6,893 nucleotides of DNA from Candidatus Krumholzibacteriia bacterium (GTDB lineage Bacteria > Krumholzibacteriota > Krumholzibacteria > WVZY01 > JAKEHA01), in the NCBI GenBank assembly GCA_029863355.1, contig JAOTVO010000138.1, positions 1 through 6,893 of the forward strand. Direction: 5' to 3'. Made by a program: the position numbers and the translations under genes. Below the pieces are notes generated by a model, which did not search any database, had not been told where the DNA came from, and saw nothing but the letters and a program-made list of their open reading frames with translations. The first letter of the stretch is position 1, and each line of letters begins with the position of its first letter. Of this stretch, positions 1-6,893 are shown one piece after another.

Positions 1-308
1 CCCAGGGGAACGTCGACCACGGCGGCTTTCCACGTCATCCACATGGCGAGCGCGCGGATGGAGTCGAGCGTCTCCTGCGGGTGGAAGCGGATGCCGCCCT
101 TGCAGGGTCCGCGCGCGTCGTTGTGCTGCACGCGGAAGCCGCGGAACACTTTGGTCTTGCCGTCGTCCATGCGCACCGGTATGGCGAAGGAATACTCCCG
201 CAGGGGATAGCGCAGCAGGTCCCGCGTGGGGGGATCGAGATTGAGAATGTCTGCCGCGTGGTCGAACTGTGCCTGCGCGTTCTCTAGCGCGCTGAAGCCG
301 CGTTTCAT
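1..308 (-). CDS. gdhA: Glutamate dehydrogenase (Glu/Leu/Phe/Val dehydrogenase family), N-terminal part, truncated by the window edge
   Basis: Only the first 102 codons are present; the gene runs off the left edge. The family catalyses reversible oxidative deamination of glutamate to 2-oxoglutarate and ammonia with NAD(P), in the cytoplasm. The translation begins MKRGFSALENAQAQFDHAAD and carries the substrate-binding segment GPCKGGIRFHP (residues 67-77, Lys70) followed by ALAMWMTWKAAVVDVPLG, where Lys94 matches the second substrate lysine of the family. The catalytic lysine of the GGxKGG motif should lie just beyond the edge. The start is fixed by the family N-terminus and a strong Shine-Dalgarno AAAGGAG (317-323), 8 nt upstream of the ATG. 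The gene has the same direction as the fad operon but lies 186 nt downstream of its last gene, with its own candidate promoter. NAD versus NADP specificity, and a leucine or phenylalanine dehydrogenase alternative, cannot be fully excluded from this fragment; the long N-terminal helix region favours glutamate dehydrogenase. Confidence 0.93.
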   Translation of the reverse strand, partial: MKRGFSALENAQAQFDHAADILNLDPPTRDLLRYPLREYSFAIPVRMDDGKTKVFRGFRVQHNDARGPCKGGIRFHPQETLDSIRALAMWMTWKAAVVDVPL

Positions 309-418
309 TCGATGTGCTCCTTTGTTATTCCTTCGGAAAGAACGGCCGCGGGGCAGGGCGGGGTTTCCAAGGCGGAACGCAAGGCGGCGTCGCCCGCCGC
401 ACGGCGTACGCGGGCCCC

Positions 419-434
419 GCGCCGCCGGCGGCGC
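419..434. repeat. GC-only 16-bp perfect palindrome in the glutamate dehydrogenase leader
   Basis: The sequence GCGCCGCCGGCGGCGC is its own reverse complement. It sits in the 186-nt gap between the DUF302 gene and glutamate dehydrogenase, just downstream of the candidate promoter, so it would be transcribed near the 5' end of the leader. There is no T-run on either side, so it is not a classical intrinsic terminator. It could be a leader hairpin, a protein-binding site, or chance in GC-rich DNA. Confidence 0.45.
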
Positions 435-445
435 CTACCCCGTCT

Positions 446-474
446 ATTCTACCACACGAGCGACCGGTCCTGAA
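446..474 (-). promoter_or_regulatory. Candidate sigma70-type promoter for glutamate dehydrogenase
   Basis: On the minus strand a -10-like TAGAAT (446-451, five of six matches to TATAAT) lies 17 bp downstream of a weak -35-like TTCAGG (469-474, three of six matches to TTGACA). The predicted transcript would start near 438-440 and have a leader of about 130 nt before the ATG at 308. The -10 stands out in a very GC-rich gap, but the -35 is poor, so this is a tentative call. Confidence 0.35.
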
Positions 475-494
475 TAGGAGCTAATGCTTTGATT

Positions 495-893
495 CTAAAG
501 CGTTTCCATCACGCGCGCCAGCCGCTTGTCGGCCTCGTTGGCCACCGCGCGCAGCGACTCGTTGTTGACCATGGCGAACATGGCCTTGGGGTCGGCGATG
601 GAGACCACCACCTCGCCGTCGTTGGTTTCCTGCACGACCACGTTGCACGGCAGCAGGAGTCCGATCTGGCTCTCGGCACCCAGGGCCTGGTGGGCCAGGT
701 TGGGGTTGCACGCGCCCAGGATCATGTAGCGGTGGAAATCGACGTCGAGCTTCTTCTTGAGCGTGTCTTTGACGTCGATCTCGGTGAGGATGCCGAAGCC
801 TTCCTCCTTGAGCGCGGCCGTCACGCGCTCGATGGCGTAGTCGAAACTCTCCCCGCGCAGCTTCTTCTGATACCCGTAGTTGATCGGGTCCAT
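495..893 (-). CDS. DUF302 domain protein, last gene of the beta-oxidation operon
   Basis: A 132-residue protein that is essentially one DUF302 domain. Recognisable family segments are RYMILGACNPNLAHQAL (residues 55-71) and IGLLLPCNVVV (77-87), followed by a strand containing VSIADPKAMF (97-106). Two cysteines, Cys62 and Cys83, lie in these two conserved blocks. There is no signal peptide and no membrane segment, so a cytoplasmic location is expected. I know of no established biochemical role for the family. The start ATG is preceded by GGGAGG (901-906) at 7 nt spacing, and the gene begins only 19 nt after the stop of the acyl-CoA dehydrogenase gene, so it is very likely co-transcribed with and translationally close to the fad genes. 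A function linked to fatty-acid oxidation is inferred from position only. The family assignment is firm; the function is not. Confidence 0.9.
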   Translation of the reverse strand: MDPINYGYQKKLRGESFDYAIERVTAALKEEGFGILTEIDVKDTLKKKLDVDFHRYMILGACNPNLAHQALGAESQIGLLLPCNVVVQETNDGEVVVSIADPKAMFAMVNNESLRAVANEADKRLARVMETL

Positions 894-912
894 AGCACGA
901 CCTCCCGGTCGT

Positions 913-2694
913 TCAGATCTCGTACTTCTCCTTGGCGATGAAGTGGTCGGCGACGCGCAGCCTCAGGTGCAGCGAGTCGACCGGTGTGTAGCGCACCAGC
1001 CGCCGCAGCGCGGCCAGCATGGTGCGCAGCTCGTCGCCCTCGGAGCAGGCGGCCAGCACCTCGCGCGCCCACAGGTCGATCTTGCCCATGGCTTCGTTCA
1101 CGTAGAGCCGCGTCATGTCGATGGCGTTGCCGGCCACCTCCTCGCCCCGCGCCGCCACGAGCTTCATCGTGCGCAGCCAGGACGACTCCATGCCGTAGGT
1201 CTCGATGATCACGTCGGCCACGTCGCCGAGCACGCCCTGCTCGTCCTGCAGCTTCTCGCCGAAGCGCTGCGCGGCCAGGCCCAGCGTGAGCAGCGACACC
1301 TTCCTGGCGTTGGTGATGAGTTTGCGCTCTTCGGCCAGCACGCCGTCTTCCTCCTCTTCGCCGAAGGAAGGCGCTTCGAGTAGCTCGTCCTGCAGCTTCT
1401 TGGCCGCTGCGAGGAGCGGCAGCTCGCCCTTGAGCGCGCGCTTCAAGAGCATCCCCGGCGTGAGCATGCGGTTGATCTCGTTGGTGCCCTCGTAGATACG
1501 CGCCACGCGCGAGTCGCGGTAGTAGCGCTCGGCGGGGTAGTCGGCGATGTAGCCGTAGCCGCCGTACACCTGCACCACCTCGTCGACGACGAGGTCGAGC
1601 ATCTCGCTGCCCTTGATCTTCATCACCGAGCACTCGGTGACGTACTCCTCGATGCCCGCCATCGTCTTCTGGGCGTAGTCGGGATCGTTGCCGTCGATGG
1701 GCGCGAGGATGGTGTTGAGCAGACCCGCCGTCCGGTACGACATCGACTCGACGGCGTAGATCTGCGTGGCCATGTCGGCGATCTTGTTCTTGATCATGCC
1801 GAAGTCGGCGATGGGGCGCCCGAACTGGTGGCGCTGCTTGGCGTACGTGACCGCGTCGTTGAAGGCGAGCTTGGCGCTGCCCACGCAGCCCACGCCCAGC
1901 TTGAAGCGGCCCACGTTGAGAATGTTGAACGCGATCTTGTGCCCCTTGCCGATCTCGCCCAGCAGGTTCTCCACCGGCACCTTGGTGTTCTCCAGGTAGA
2001 TCTGCACGGTGGAGGAGCCCTTGATACCCATCTTCTTCTCTTCGGCGCCGATCCCGATGCCCATGTCGCGCTCGACGATGAAGCAGGAGAACTTCTCGCC
2101 GTCCACCTTGGCGAAGACGATGTAGAGGTCGGCGAAGCCGCCGTTGGAGATGAACGTCTTCTCGCCGTTGAGGATCCAGTGCTTGCCGTCCTCGGAGAGC
2201 TCGGCGCGCGCCCGCGCGGCCAGCGCGTCGGAGCCGCTGCCCGCCTCGGTGAGGGCGTAGCAGCTCACGAGCTCGCCGGTGGCGAGCCGCGGCAGGTACT
2301 TCTGCTTCTGCTCCTCGTTTCCGAAGTAGACGATGGGCAGCGTGCCGATGCCGCAGTGGGCGCCATAGGTGGTGGCGAAGGCGCCGCCCTGCGAGATCAC
2401 CTCGGAGACGAGCATGGAGGTGGCCTTGTCCAGGCCCAGGCCGCCGTACTTCTCGGGAACGTCGATCATCAGCAGCCCCAGTTCGCCCGCCTTCTTGAAG
2501 AGCCCCACCATCAGGCCCTCTTCCTTGGCCTCGGTGCGCTCGACCGTCGTCATCACTTCGTTCGCCAAGAAGTCTTCCGCCGTCTTGGCGAACATGCGCT
2601 GCTCGTCGGAGAAGTCTTCGGGGGTGAACACTTCCTGCGGATCGGTTTCCTCGATGAGGAAACTCCCGCCCTTTCTGATTGCTTCGATTGCCAT
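913..2694 (-). CDS. fadE: Acyl-CoA dehydrogenase, long form with C-terminal extension (FadE type)
   Basis: A 593-residue FAD-dependent enzyme expected to oxidise acyl-CoA to trans-2-enoyl-CoA, the first step of each beta-oxidation round, passing electrons to electron-transfer flavoprotein. The N-terminal helical domain spans roughly residues 28-145, the middle beta domain 146-250 and the C-terminal helical domain 260-415. The family signature [10 protein letters not shown] is at 147-156, the FAD-contact region [14 protein letters not shown] at 173-186, RHQFGRP at 288-294 and QVYGGYGY at 375-382. The catalytic base is Glu402 in [11 protein letters not shown]. About 180 residues follow, including an acidic stretch (EEEED, 446-450), a layout like VLCAD/ACAD9 and B. 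subtilis FadE rather than the roughly 380-residue short forms. The start has AAGGAG (2700-2705) 5 nt upstream. The gene begins 15 nt after the thiolase stop and is followed after 19 nt by the DUF302 gene. Chain-length preference cannot be read with certainty, though the extended form suggests long-chain substrates. Confidence 0.94.
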   Translation of the reverse strand: MAIEAIRKGGSFLIEETDPQEVFTPEDFSDEQRMFAKTAEDFLANEVMTTVERTEAKEEGLMVGLFKKAGELGLLMIDVPEKYGGLGLDKATSMLVSEVISQGGAFATTYGAHCGIGTLPIVYFGNEEQKQKYLPRLATGELVSCYALTEAGSGSDALAARARAELSEDGKHWILNGEKTFISNGGFADLYIVFAKVDGEKFSCFIVERDMGIGIGAEEKKMGIKGSSTVQIYLENTKVPVENLLGEIGKGHKIAFNILNVGRFKLGVGCVGSAKLAFNDAVTYAKQRHQFGRPIADFGMIKNKIADMATQIYAVESMSYRTAGLLNTILAPIDGNDPDYAQKTMAGIEEYVTECSVMKIKGSEMLDLVVDEVVQVYGGYGYIADYPAERYYRDSRVARIYEGTNEINRMLTPGMLLKRALKGELPLLAAAKKLQDELLEAPSFGEEEEDGVLAEERKLITNARKVSLLTLGLAAQRFGEKLQDEQGVLGDVADVIIETYGMESSWLRTMKLVAARGEEVAGNAIDMTRLYVNEAMGKIDLWAREVLAACSEGDELRTMLAALRRLVRYTPVDSLHLRLRVADHFIAKEKYEI

Positions 2695-2709
2695 GCCCGC
2701 TCCTTCCAG

Positions 2710-3894
<1,185 letters not shown>

Positions 3895-3906
3895 TCTCGT
3901 CTTTCC

Positions 3907-4006
3907 GGCGGTGGTGCAGGCCTTTCTCCGCGTCGGATCCTCGCGGGCGCATGGAGAAACGGTTCGCCCGCTGCGGACGCCGCGTCGAAAGGCCTGCACT
4001 ACCGCC
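3907..4006. repeat. 100-nt intergenic element with 26-bp inverted ends, potential long mRNA hairpin between fadN and fadA
   Basis: The left arm (3907-3932) and the right arm (3981-4006) are inverted repeats matching at 23 of 26 positions, with a perfect 13-bp core gtgcaggcctttc (3914-3926 against 3987-3999). Further nested complementary segments are 3930-3934 with 3976-3980 (5 bp) and 3943-3949 with 3965-3971 (7 bp), leaving a 15-nt apical loop (3950-3964). In the fad transcript this can fold into a single long hairpin with two internal loops. It begins 8 nt after the fadN stop and ends 12 nt before the fadA start, taking up nearly all of the 120-nt gap. No U-tract follows in the transcript and no flanking target-site duplication is evident. 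Possible identities are an mRNA stabilising or processing hairpin, a translational control element for fadA, or a copy of a dispersed palindromic or miniature inverted-repeat element. The structure is seen directly; the role is unknown. Confidence 0.85.
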
Positions 4007-4014
4007 CTACGATG

Positions 4015-6408
4015 CTAGTTCCTTAGCGGCTTGCCGGTCTTCAGCATGTGCCGCATGCGATCCTGCGACTTGCGCTGCGCGCACAGTCGCAGGAAGACCT
4101 CGCGTTCCAGCTCGAGCAGGTACTGCTCCCGGACCATCGTGCCCGCGGGCACCTCGCCGCCGCAGAGGATGCGCCCCAGCTCGCCGCCCAGATAGGCGTC
4201 GTACTCGGAGATGTACCCGCTCTCTTTCATGTTGTAGAGCTGCGCGCGAATGGCGGCGACGCCGCCGTCGCCCGCCACCGGCACTTCCACCGTCGGATCC
4301 GGGCGGCGGTAGCCCTGCGCGGCGAGCCCCAGCGCCATGGCCTTGGCGCTGCTCAGCAGGCGGTCCGGGTTCATGGCGATCGCGTCGGAAGCGCGCAGGA
4401 TCTTCAGCTCTCGCGCCTCGGCCGCGCTCGTCGCCACCTTGGCCAGGCCGATGGTCTCGAAGGCGCCGCGCGCGAACGGGAACAGGTCCACTCCTTCGAC
4501 GTTGGGGCGTCCCTCGAGGTTTCGCAAGAGGAGTTCCTTGCACCCGCCGCCGGCGGGGATGAGCCCCACGCCCAGCTCCACCAGCCCGATGTACGTCTCC
4601 GCCGCGGCCACCGCGTGCCCCGCGCCCAGCACCACCTCGCAGCCACCACCCAGCGTCAGCCCGAAGGGCGCCGCCACCACGGGGCGCCGGCTGTACTTGA
4701 GCGCCATGTTCGCCTTCTGGAACGCGCGCACCATGAGGTCGATCTCTTCCCAGTTGCCGTCCTGCGCCTCCAAGAGCAACAGCATGAGGTTGGCGCCCAC
4801 GGAGAAGTTGCTCCCCTGGTTGCCCACCACGAGGGCGGTGAAGTTGGCCTCCACCTCCTTGACCGACGCCTGCATCATGCCGATCACGTCGGCGCCGATG
4901 GCGTTCATCTTGGTGTGGAACTCCAGGCAGGCCGCGCCGTCGCCGAGGTCGATGAGCGTGGCGCCGGGGCCCTTCTTTACGATCGCACCGGCCGCTTTGA
5001 GCGCGGCCAGGTCGATGGTCCCCGGCGGCGGCTCCTCAGCGCGCCGCTCGCCCCGCGAGAGGTAGAAGCGCTTCTGCGCGGCGTCGCGTGTGTAAAAGGT
5101 CTTCTCGGGCGTGGCCAGCACCTCGTCCACGGCCGCGGGCAGCGTGATACCCTCTTCGCGCATGCGCGCGGCGGTCTCCTCCACGCCCGCGGCGTCCCAC
5201 AACTCGAAGGGCCCGAGCTTCCACCCGAAGCCCCAGCGCATGGCGCGGTCGATGGTCACCACGTCGTCGGCGACCTCGCCCACGCGGTTCGCCGCGTAGG
5301 CGAAGAGTTCGAAGAGCGTGCGCCGCACGAACTCGCCCGCGCGGTCCTTCGCCTTGAGCATCGCGCGCACGCGTGCGCCCAGTCCGTCCTGCGCGCGCGC
5401 CGCCTCCACCGATCCGAAGCGCGGCTTCTCGCGCGCGCGGTAGTCGAAGGTGCCCAGGTCCAGCGTGAGGATCTCGCTCTTCCCGTCCTTCTTGATTTTC
5501 TGGTAGAAGCCGCGGCCGCTCTTGTCGCCCAGCATCTTCTCGCGCAGCATGCGCTCGATCACATCGGGGGGCTGGAAGACGTCGCGGCGCTCGTCGTCGG
5601 TGGCGCGCTCGTAGACGGTACGCGATGCGTGCGCGATGATGTCCACGCCCACCAGGTCGGCCGTGCGGAACGACGCGCTCTTGGGCCGCCCGATGAGCGG
5701 GCCGGTGAGTGAATCCACCTCCTCCACCGTGTAGCCGCCGTCGAGCATGGCGCGGATGCACGACATAATGGCAAAGCCGCCCACGCGGTTGGCGATGAAG
5801 TTGGGCGTGTCGCGCGCCACCACCACGCCCTTGCCCAAGAGCACGTCGCCCAGCGCGCGCACGCGCGCGAGCACGTCGGCGTCGGTGCCGGCGTGGGGCA
5901 CGAGCTCGAGCAGGTGGAGGTAGCGCGGCGGGTTGAAGAAGTGCGTGCCGAGGAAACGCCCGCGCAGCGCCTCGGGGAGCGCGGCGGCCATCTCGGTGAC
6001 CGAGAGGCCGGAGGTGTTGGTGGTGACGATAGCGTCCTCTTTGAGGTGCGGCGCCATGCGCGTGAAGAGGTCGCGTTTGACGTCGAGCCGCTCGACGACG
6101 GCTTCGAGCACCCAGTCCGCGTCGCTGAGACGCGCGAGGTCGTCCTCGAGGTTGCCGACGGTGACGAGCCGCGCGCCGGAGCGCGTGAAGAAAGCGGCGG
6201 GCTTCGACTTGAGCGTCCGCTCCAGTCCCCCGCGGGCGAAGGCGTCGCGGTAGTCGCGCGAGGCGGAGTCGCCCGTGATGCCCGCGCCCTCGGGTGGAAC
6301 GATATCGAGCAGCAGGACGGGGATGCCCGCGTTGGCGATATGGGCGGCCAGCGCGCTGCCCATCACGCCCGCGCCGATCACGGCCGCCCGCTCGATCGAT
6401 TGAGCCAT
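4015..6408 (-). CDS. fadN: Bifunctional 3-hydroxyacyl-CoA dehydrogenase / enoyl-CoA hydratase (FadN type)
   Basis: A 797-residue cytoplasmic protein that should carry out the two middle steps of beta-oxidation: hydration of 2-enoyl-CoA and NAD-dependent oxidation of L-3-hydroxyacyl-CoA. The N-terminal dehydrogenase has the NAD-binding motif VIGAGVMG (residues 10-17), NTSGLS (131-136, Ser133), the catalytic pair His156 and Glu168 in GTHFFNPPRYLHLLELV, and Asn207 in PNFIANRV. The second dehydrogenase C-terminal domain lies around 205-450. The crotonase half starts near residue 480. It shows the oxyanion-hole region VVGNQGSNFSVGANL (527-541), GGGCE with Glu591, and LVELGVGLIPAGGG with Glu611; the 20-residue spacing equals that of Glu144/Glu164 in mammalian crotonase, so hydratase activity is expected. 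Domain order is opposite to E. coli FadB and the same as B. subtilis FadN. The ATG has AGGGAG (6417-6422) 8 nt upstream and a promoter close by. It is the first gene of the operon. Confidence 0.95.
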   Translation of the reverse strand: MAQSIERAAVIGAGVMGSALAAHIANAGIPVLLLDIVPPEGAGITGDSASRDYRDAFARGGLERTLKSKPAAFFTRSGARLVTVGNLEDDLARLSDADWVLEAVVERLDVKRDLFTRMAPHLKEDAIVTTNTSGLSVTEMAAALPEALRGRFLGTHFFNPPRYLHLLELVPHAGTDADVLARVRALGDVLLGKGVVVARDTPNFIANRVGGFAIMSCIRAMLDGGYTVEEVDSLTGPLIGRPKSASFRTADLVGVDIIAHASRTVYERATDDERRDVFQPPDVIERMLREKMLGDKSGRGFYQKIKKDGKSEILTLDLGTFDYRAREKPRFGSVEAARAQDGLGARVRAMLKAKDRAGEFVRRTLFELFAYAANRVGEVADDVVTIDRAMRWGFGWKLGPFELWDAAGVEETAARMREEGITLPAAVDEVLATPEKTFYTRDAAQKRFYLSRGERRAEEPPPGTIDLAALKAAGAIVKKGPGATLIDLGDGAACLEFHTKMNAIGADVIGMMQASVKEVEANFTALVVGNQGSNFSVGANLMLLLLEAQDGNWEEIDLMVRAFQKANMALKYSRRPVVAAPFGLTLGGGCEVVLGAGHAVAAAETYIGLVELGVGLIPAGGGCKELLLRNLEGRPNVEGVDLFPFARGAFETIGLAKVATSAAEARELKILRASDAIAMNPDRLLSSAKAMALGLAAQGYRRPDPTVEVPVAGDGGVAAIRAQLYNMKESGYISEYDAYLGGELGRILCGGEVPAGTMVREQYLLELEREVFLRLCAQRKSQDRMRHMLKTGKPLRN

Positions 6409-6430
6409 TGAGAAAACTCCCTGTTACGCC

Positions 6431-6460
6431 TGGAAATATGCCGGTACCCTAAGCTATAGC
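6431..6460 (+). promoter_or_regulatory. Weak candidate promoter for the divergent NlpC/P60 gene
   Basis: On the plus strand TGGAAA (6431-6436, four of six matches to TTGACA) is followed after 18 bp by TATAGC (6455-6460, four of six). The -10 uses the palindrome GCTATAGC (6453-6460), which also supplies the minus-strand -10. The predicted leader would be about 65 nt. It is the best candidate I see for this gene but scores poorly alone. Confidence 0.25.
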
Positions 6461-6468
6461 CGGTCCCC
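6440..6468. promoter_or_regulatory. Pair of 10-bp direct repeats flanking the -10 region, possible operator
   Basis: Two copies of a 10-bp motif, gccggtaccc (6440-6449) and gccggtcccc (6459-6468), differ at one base and are 19 bp apart start to start, close to two helical turns. One lies in the promoter spacer and the other near the predicted start site of the fad transcript, where a repressor would act. Whether a TetR-like or other fatty-acid regulator binds is not shown; the repeats are short enough to be chance in GC-rich DNA. Confidence 0.3.
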
Positions 6469-6480
6469 ACAGGCTGTCAA
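6453..6480 (-). promoter_or_regulatory. Sigma70-type promoter of the fad operon
   Basis: The minus strand has a perfect -35 TTGACA (6475-6480) and a -10-like TATAGC (6453-6458, four of six matches to TATAAT), separated by 16 bp. Transcription would start near 6445, giving a leader of about 37 nt with the fadN Shine-Dalgarno at 6417-6422. The match, orientation and distance to the first gene all agree. Confidence 0.65.
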
Positions 6481-6531
6481 CCGTACCGTCCTTTTTTCGT
6501 GGGGGCACGGGCCTTGCGACGCCGAGGAGGC

Positions 6532-6893
6532 ATGACCCAGGGCGACTCGATCAGACTCGCGCGCGCCTTCGCGCTCGGCGCAGCCACGGCGGCCCTGGCC
6601 GCGTGCACCGTCGCGCCGCGCTACACGACCCAGCCGGTCCAGCGCACCAGGGTGAGCCCCGGGGCGGAAGCGCGCTCCCTGGAGGGAAACGCCGTCCTCG
6701 AGGAGGCCCAGCGCTACCTCGGCGCCCCCTACCGCAACGGCGGCACCACCCAGAGCGGCATCGACTGCTCCGGCCTCTCCTGGGCCGTCTACAAGTCCTT
6801 CGGCGTGGCACTTCCCCGCACCTCCAGCGCCCAGTCCCGCTTCGGCGCCCCCGTCGACCGCACCGCCCTGCGCCCGGGCGACCTCGTCTTCTT
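6532..6893 (+). CDS. NlpC/P60-family lipoprotein, putative cell-wall peptidase, N-terminal part, truncated by the window edge
   Basis: The first 120 codons are present and the gene runs off the right edge. Residues 1-25 form a lipoprotein signal peptide: Arg8 and Arg11, a hydrophobic Ala/Leu stretch, and a lipobox-like TAALAAC with Cys25 as the lipidation site. A short Thr/Pro/Arg linker precedes the NlpC/P60 domain, seen from about residue 53: EEAQRYLGAPYRNGGTTQSG (57-76), DCSGL with the catalytic Cys79, LPRTSSAQ (94-101), and LRPGDLVFF (113-121; the last Phe codon is incomplete). The catalytic His should lie beyond the edge. The family cleaves peptidoglycan peptide stems, and membrane-anchored members such as Spr/MepS act in the periplasm. 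GAGGAGG (6524-6530) precedes the ATG; its first GAGG gives an acceptable 4-nt spacing. In-frame TTG (6514) and GTG (6499) starts are possible alternatives. The gene is divergent from the fad operon and probably functionally unrelated. Confidence 0.9.
   Translation, partial: MTQGDSIRLARAFALGAATAALAACTVAPRYTTQPVQRTRVSPGAEARSLEGNAVLEEAQRYLGAPYRNGGTTQSGIDCSGLSWAVYKSFGVALPRTSSAQSRFGAPVDRTALRPGDLVF

Noticed and set aside
3895..3999. An upstream in-frame start for fadA at 3999, adding 35 residues
   Set aside because: The extra N-terminus is Arg-rich, unlike thiolases, lies inside the inverted-repeat element, and the ATG at 3894 gives the canonical thiolase N-terminus.
3907..4006. The hairpin element as an intrinsic terminator between fadN and fadA
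   Set aside because: The stem is long enough, but no run of U follows it on either strand, and the downstream genes depend on transcription through it unless a hidden promoter exists.
4048..5712. A plus-strand open frame of 554 codons antisense to fadN
   Set aside because: It has the same character as the other shadow frames: rich in Arg, His, Ala and Val with no domain, while the opposite strand encodes a full catalytic-residue-bearing FadN.
5853..5869. A 17-nt alternating purine-pyrimidine GC-rich run, possible Z-DNA segment
   Set aside because: It lies within fadN codons and is explained by Ala/Arg codon use in GC-rich DNA; similar runs occur elsewhere in the window.
6499..6531. Upstream GTG (6499) or TTG (6514) starts for the NlpC/P60 lipoprotein
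   Set aside because: Both are in frame and would add an Arg-rich leader, but neither has a clear Shine-Dalgarno, whereas the ATG at 6532 has GAGGAGG and gives a compact lipoprotein signal.

Overview
The window is a high-GC bacterial segment dominated by one fatty-acid beta-oxidation operon on the minus strand. It is flanked by the start of a glutamate dehydrogenase gene (minus strand, cut by the left edge) and the start of a divergent NlpC/P60 lipoprotein gene (plus strand, cut by the right edge). A lipoprotein signal on a putative peptidoglycan hydrolase, the strong GC bias and Shine-Dalgarno-led tight gene spacing suggest a Gram-negative-type, high-GC bacterium (for example Myxococcota, Desulfobacterota or Acidobacteriota). 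The sequence alone does not settle the phylum.

Reading in the direction of transcription (right to left): a divergent intergenic region (6409-6531) carries a convincing sigma70-like promoter for the operon (TTGACA, 16 bp, TATAGC). Then come (1) a FadN-type bifunctional protein with 3-hydroxyacyl-CoA dehydrogenase at the N-terminus and enoyl-CoA hydratase at the C-terminus (6408-4015); (2) a thiolase of the FadA type (3894-2710); (3) a long-form FadE-type acyl-CoA dehydrogenase with a C-terminal extension (2694-913); and (4) a small DUF302 protein (893-495). Gaps between genes 2, 3 and 4 are 15 and 19 nt and hold good ribosome binding sites, so these are almost certainly co-transcribed. The first three genes match the gene order of the Bacillus subtilis fadN-fadA-fadE operon. 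Together they encode all four chemical steps of the beta-oxidation spiral: FadE makes the enoyl-CoA, the FadN C-terminal half hydrates it, the FadN N-terminal half oxidises the 3-hydroxyacyl-CoA, and FadA cleaves off acetyl-CoA. Electron-transfer flavoprotein and acyl-CoA synthetase genes are not in the window.

The most unusual non-coding feature is a 100-nt element (3907-4006) that almost completely fills the 120-nt gap between fadN and fadA. It has 26-bp near-perfect inverted ends and nested inner stems, and could fold into one long hairpin in the operon mRNA just upstream of the fadA ribosome binding site. It has no U-tract, so it does not look like a terminator.

After the DUF302 gene, 186 nt separate the operon from glutamate dehydrogenase. 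No convincing intrinsic terminator is visible there, but a candidate promoter for the dehydrogenase gene is. No tRNA, rRNA, CRISPR array, insertion sequence or transposase was seen. This is mostly an ordinary metabolic region; the points worth a second look are the hairpin element, the DUF302 passenger gene, and the compact divergent promoter with a palindromic shared -10 region.
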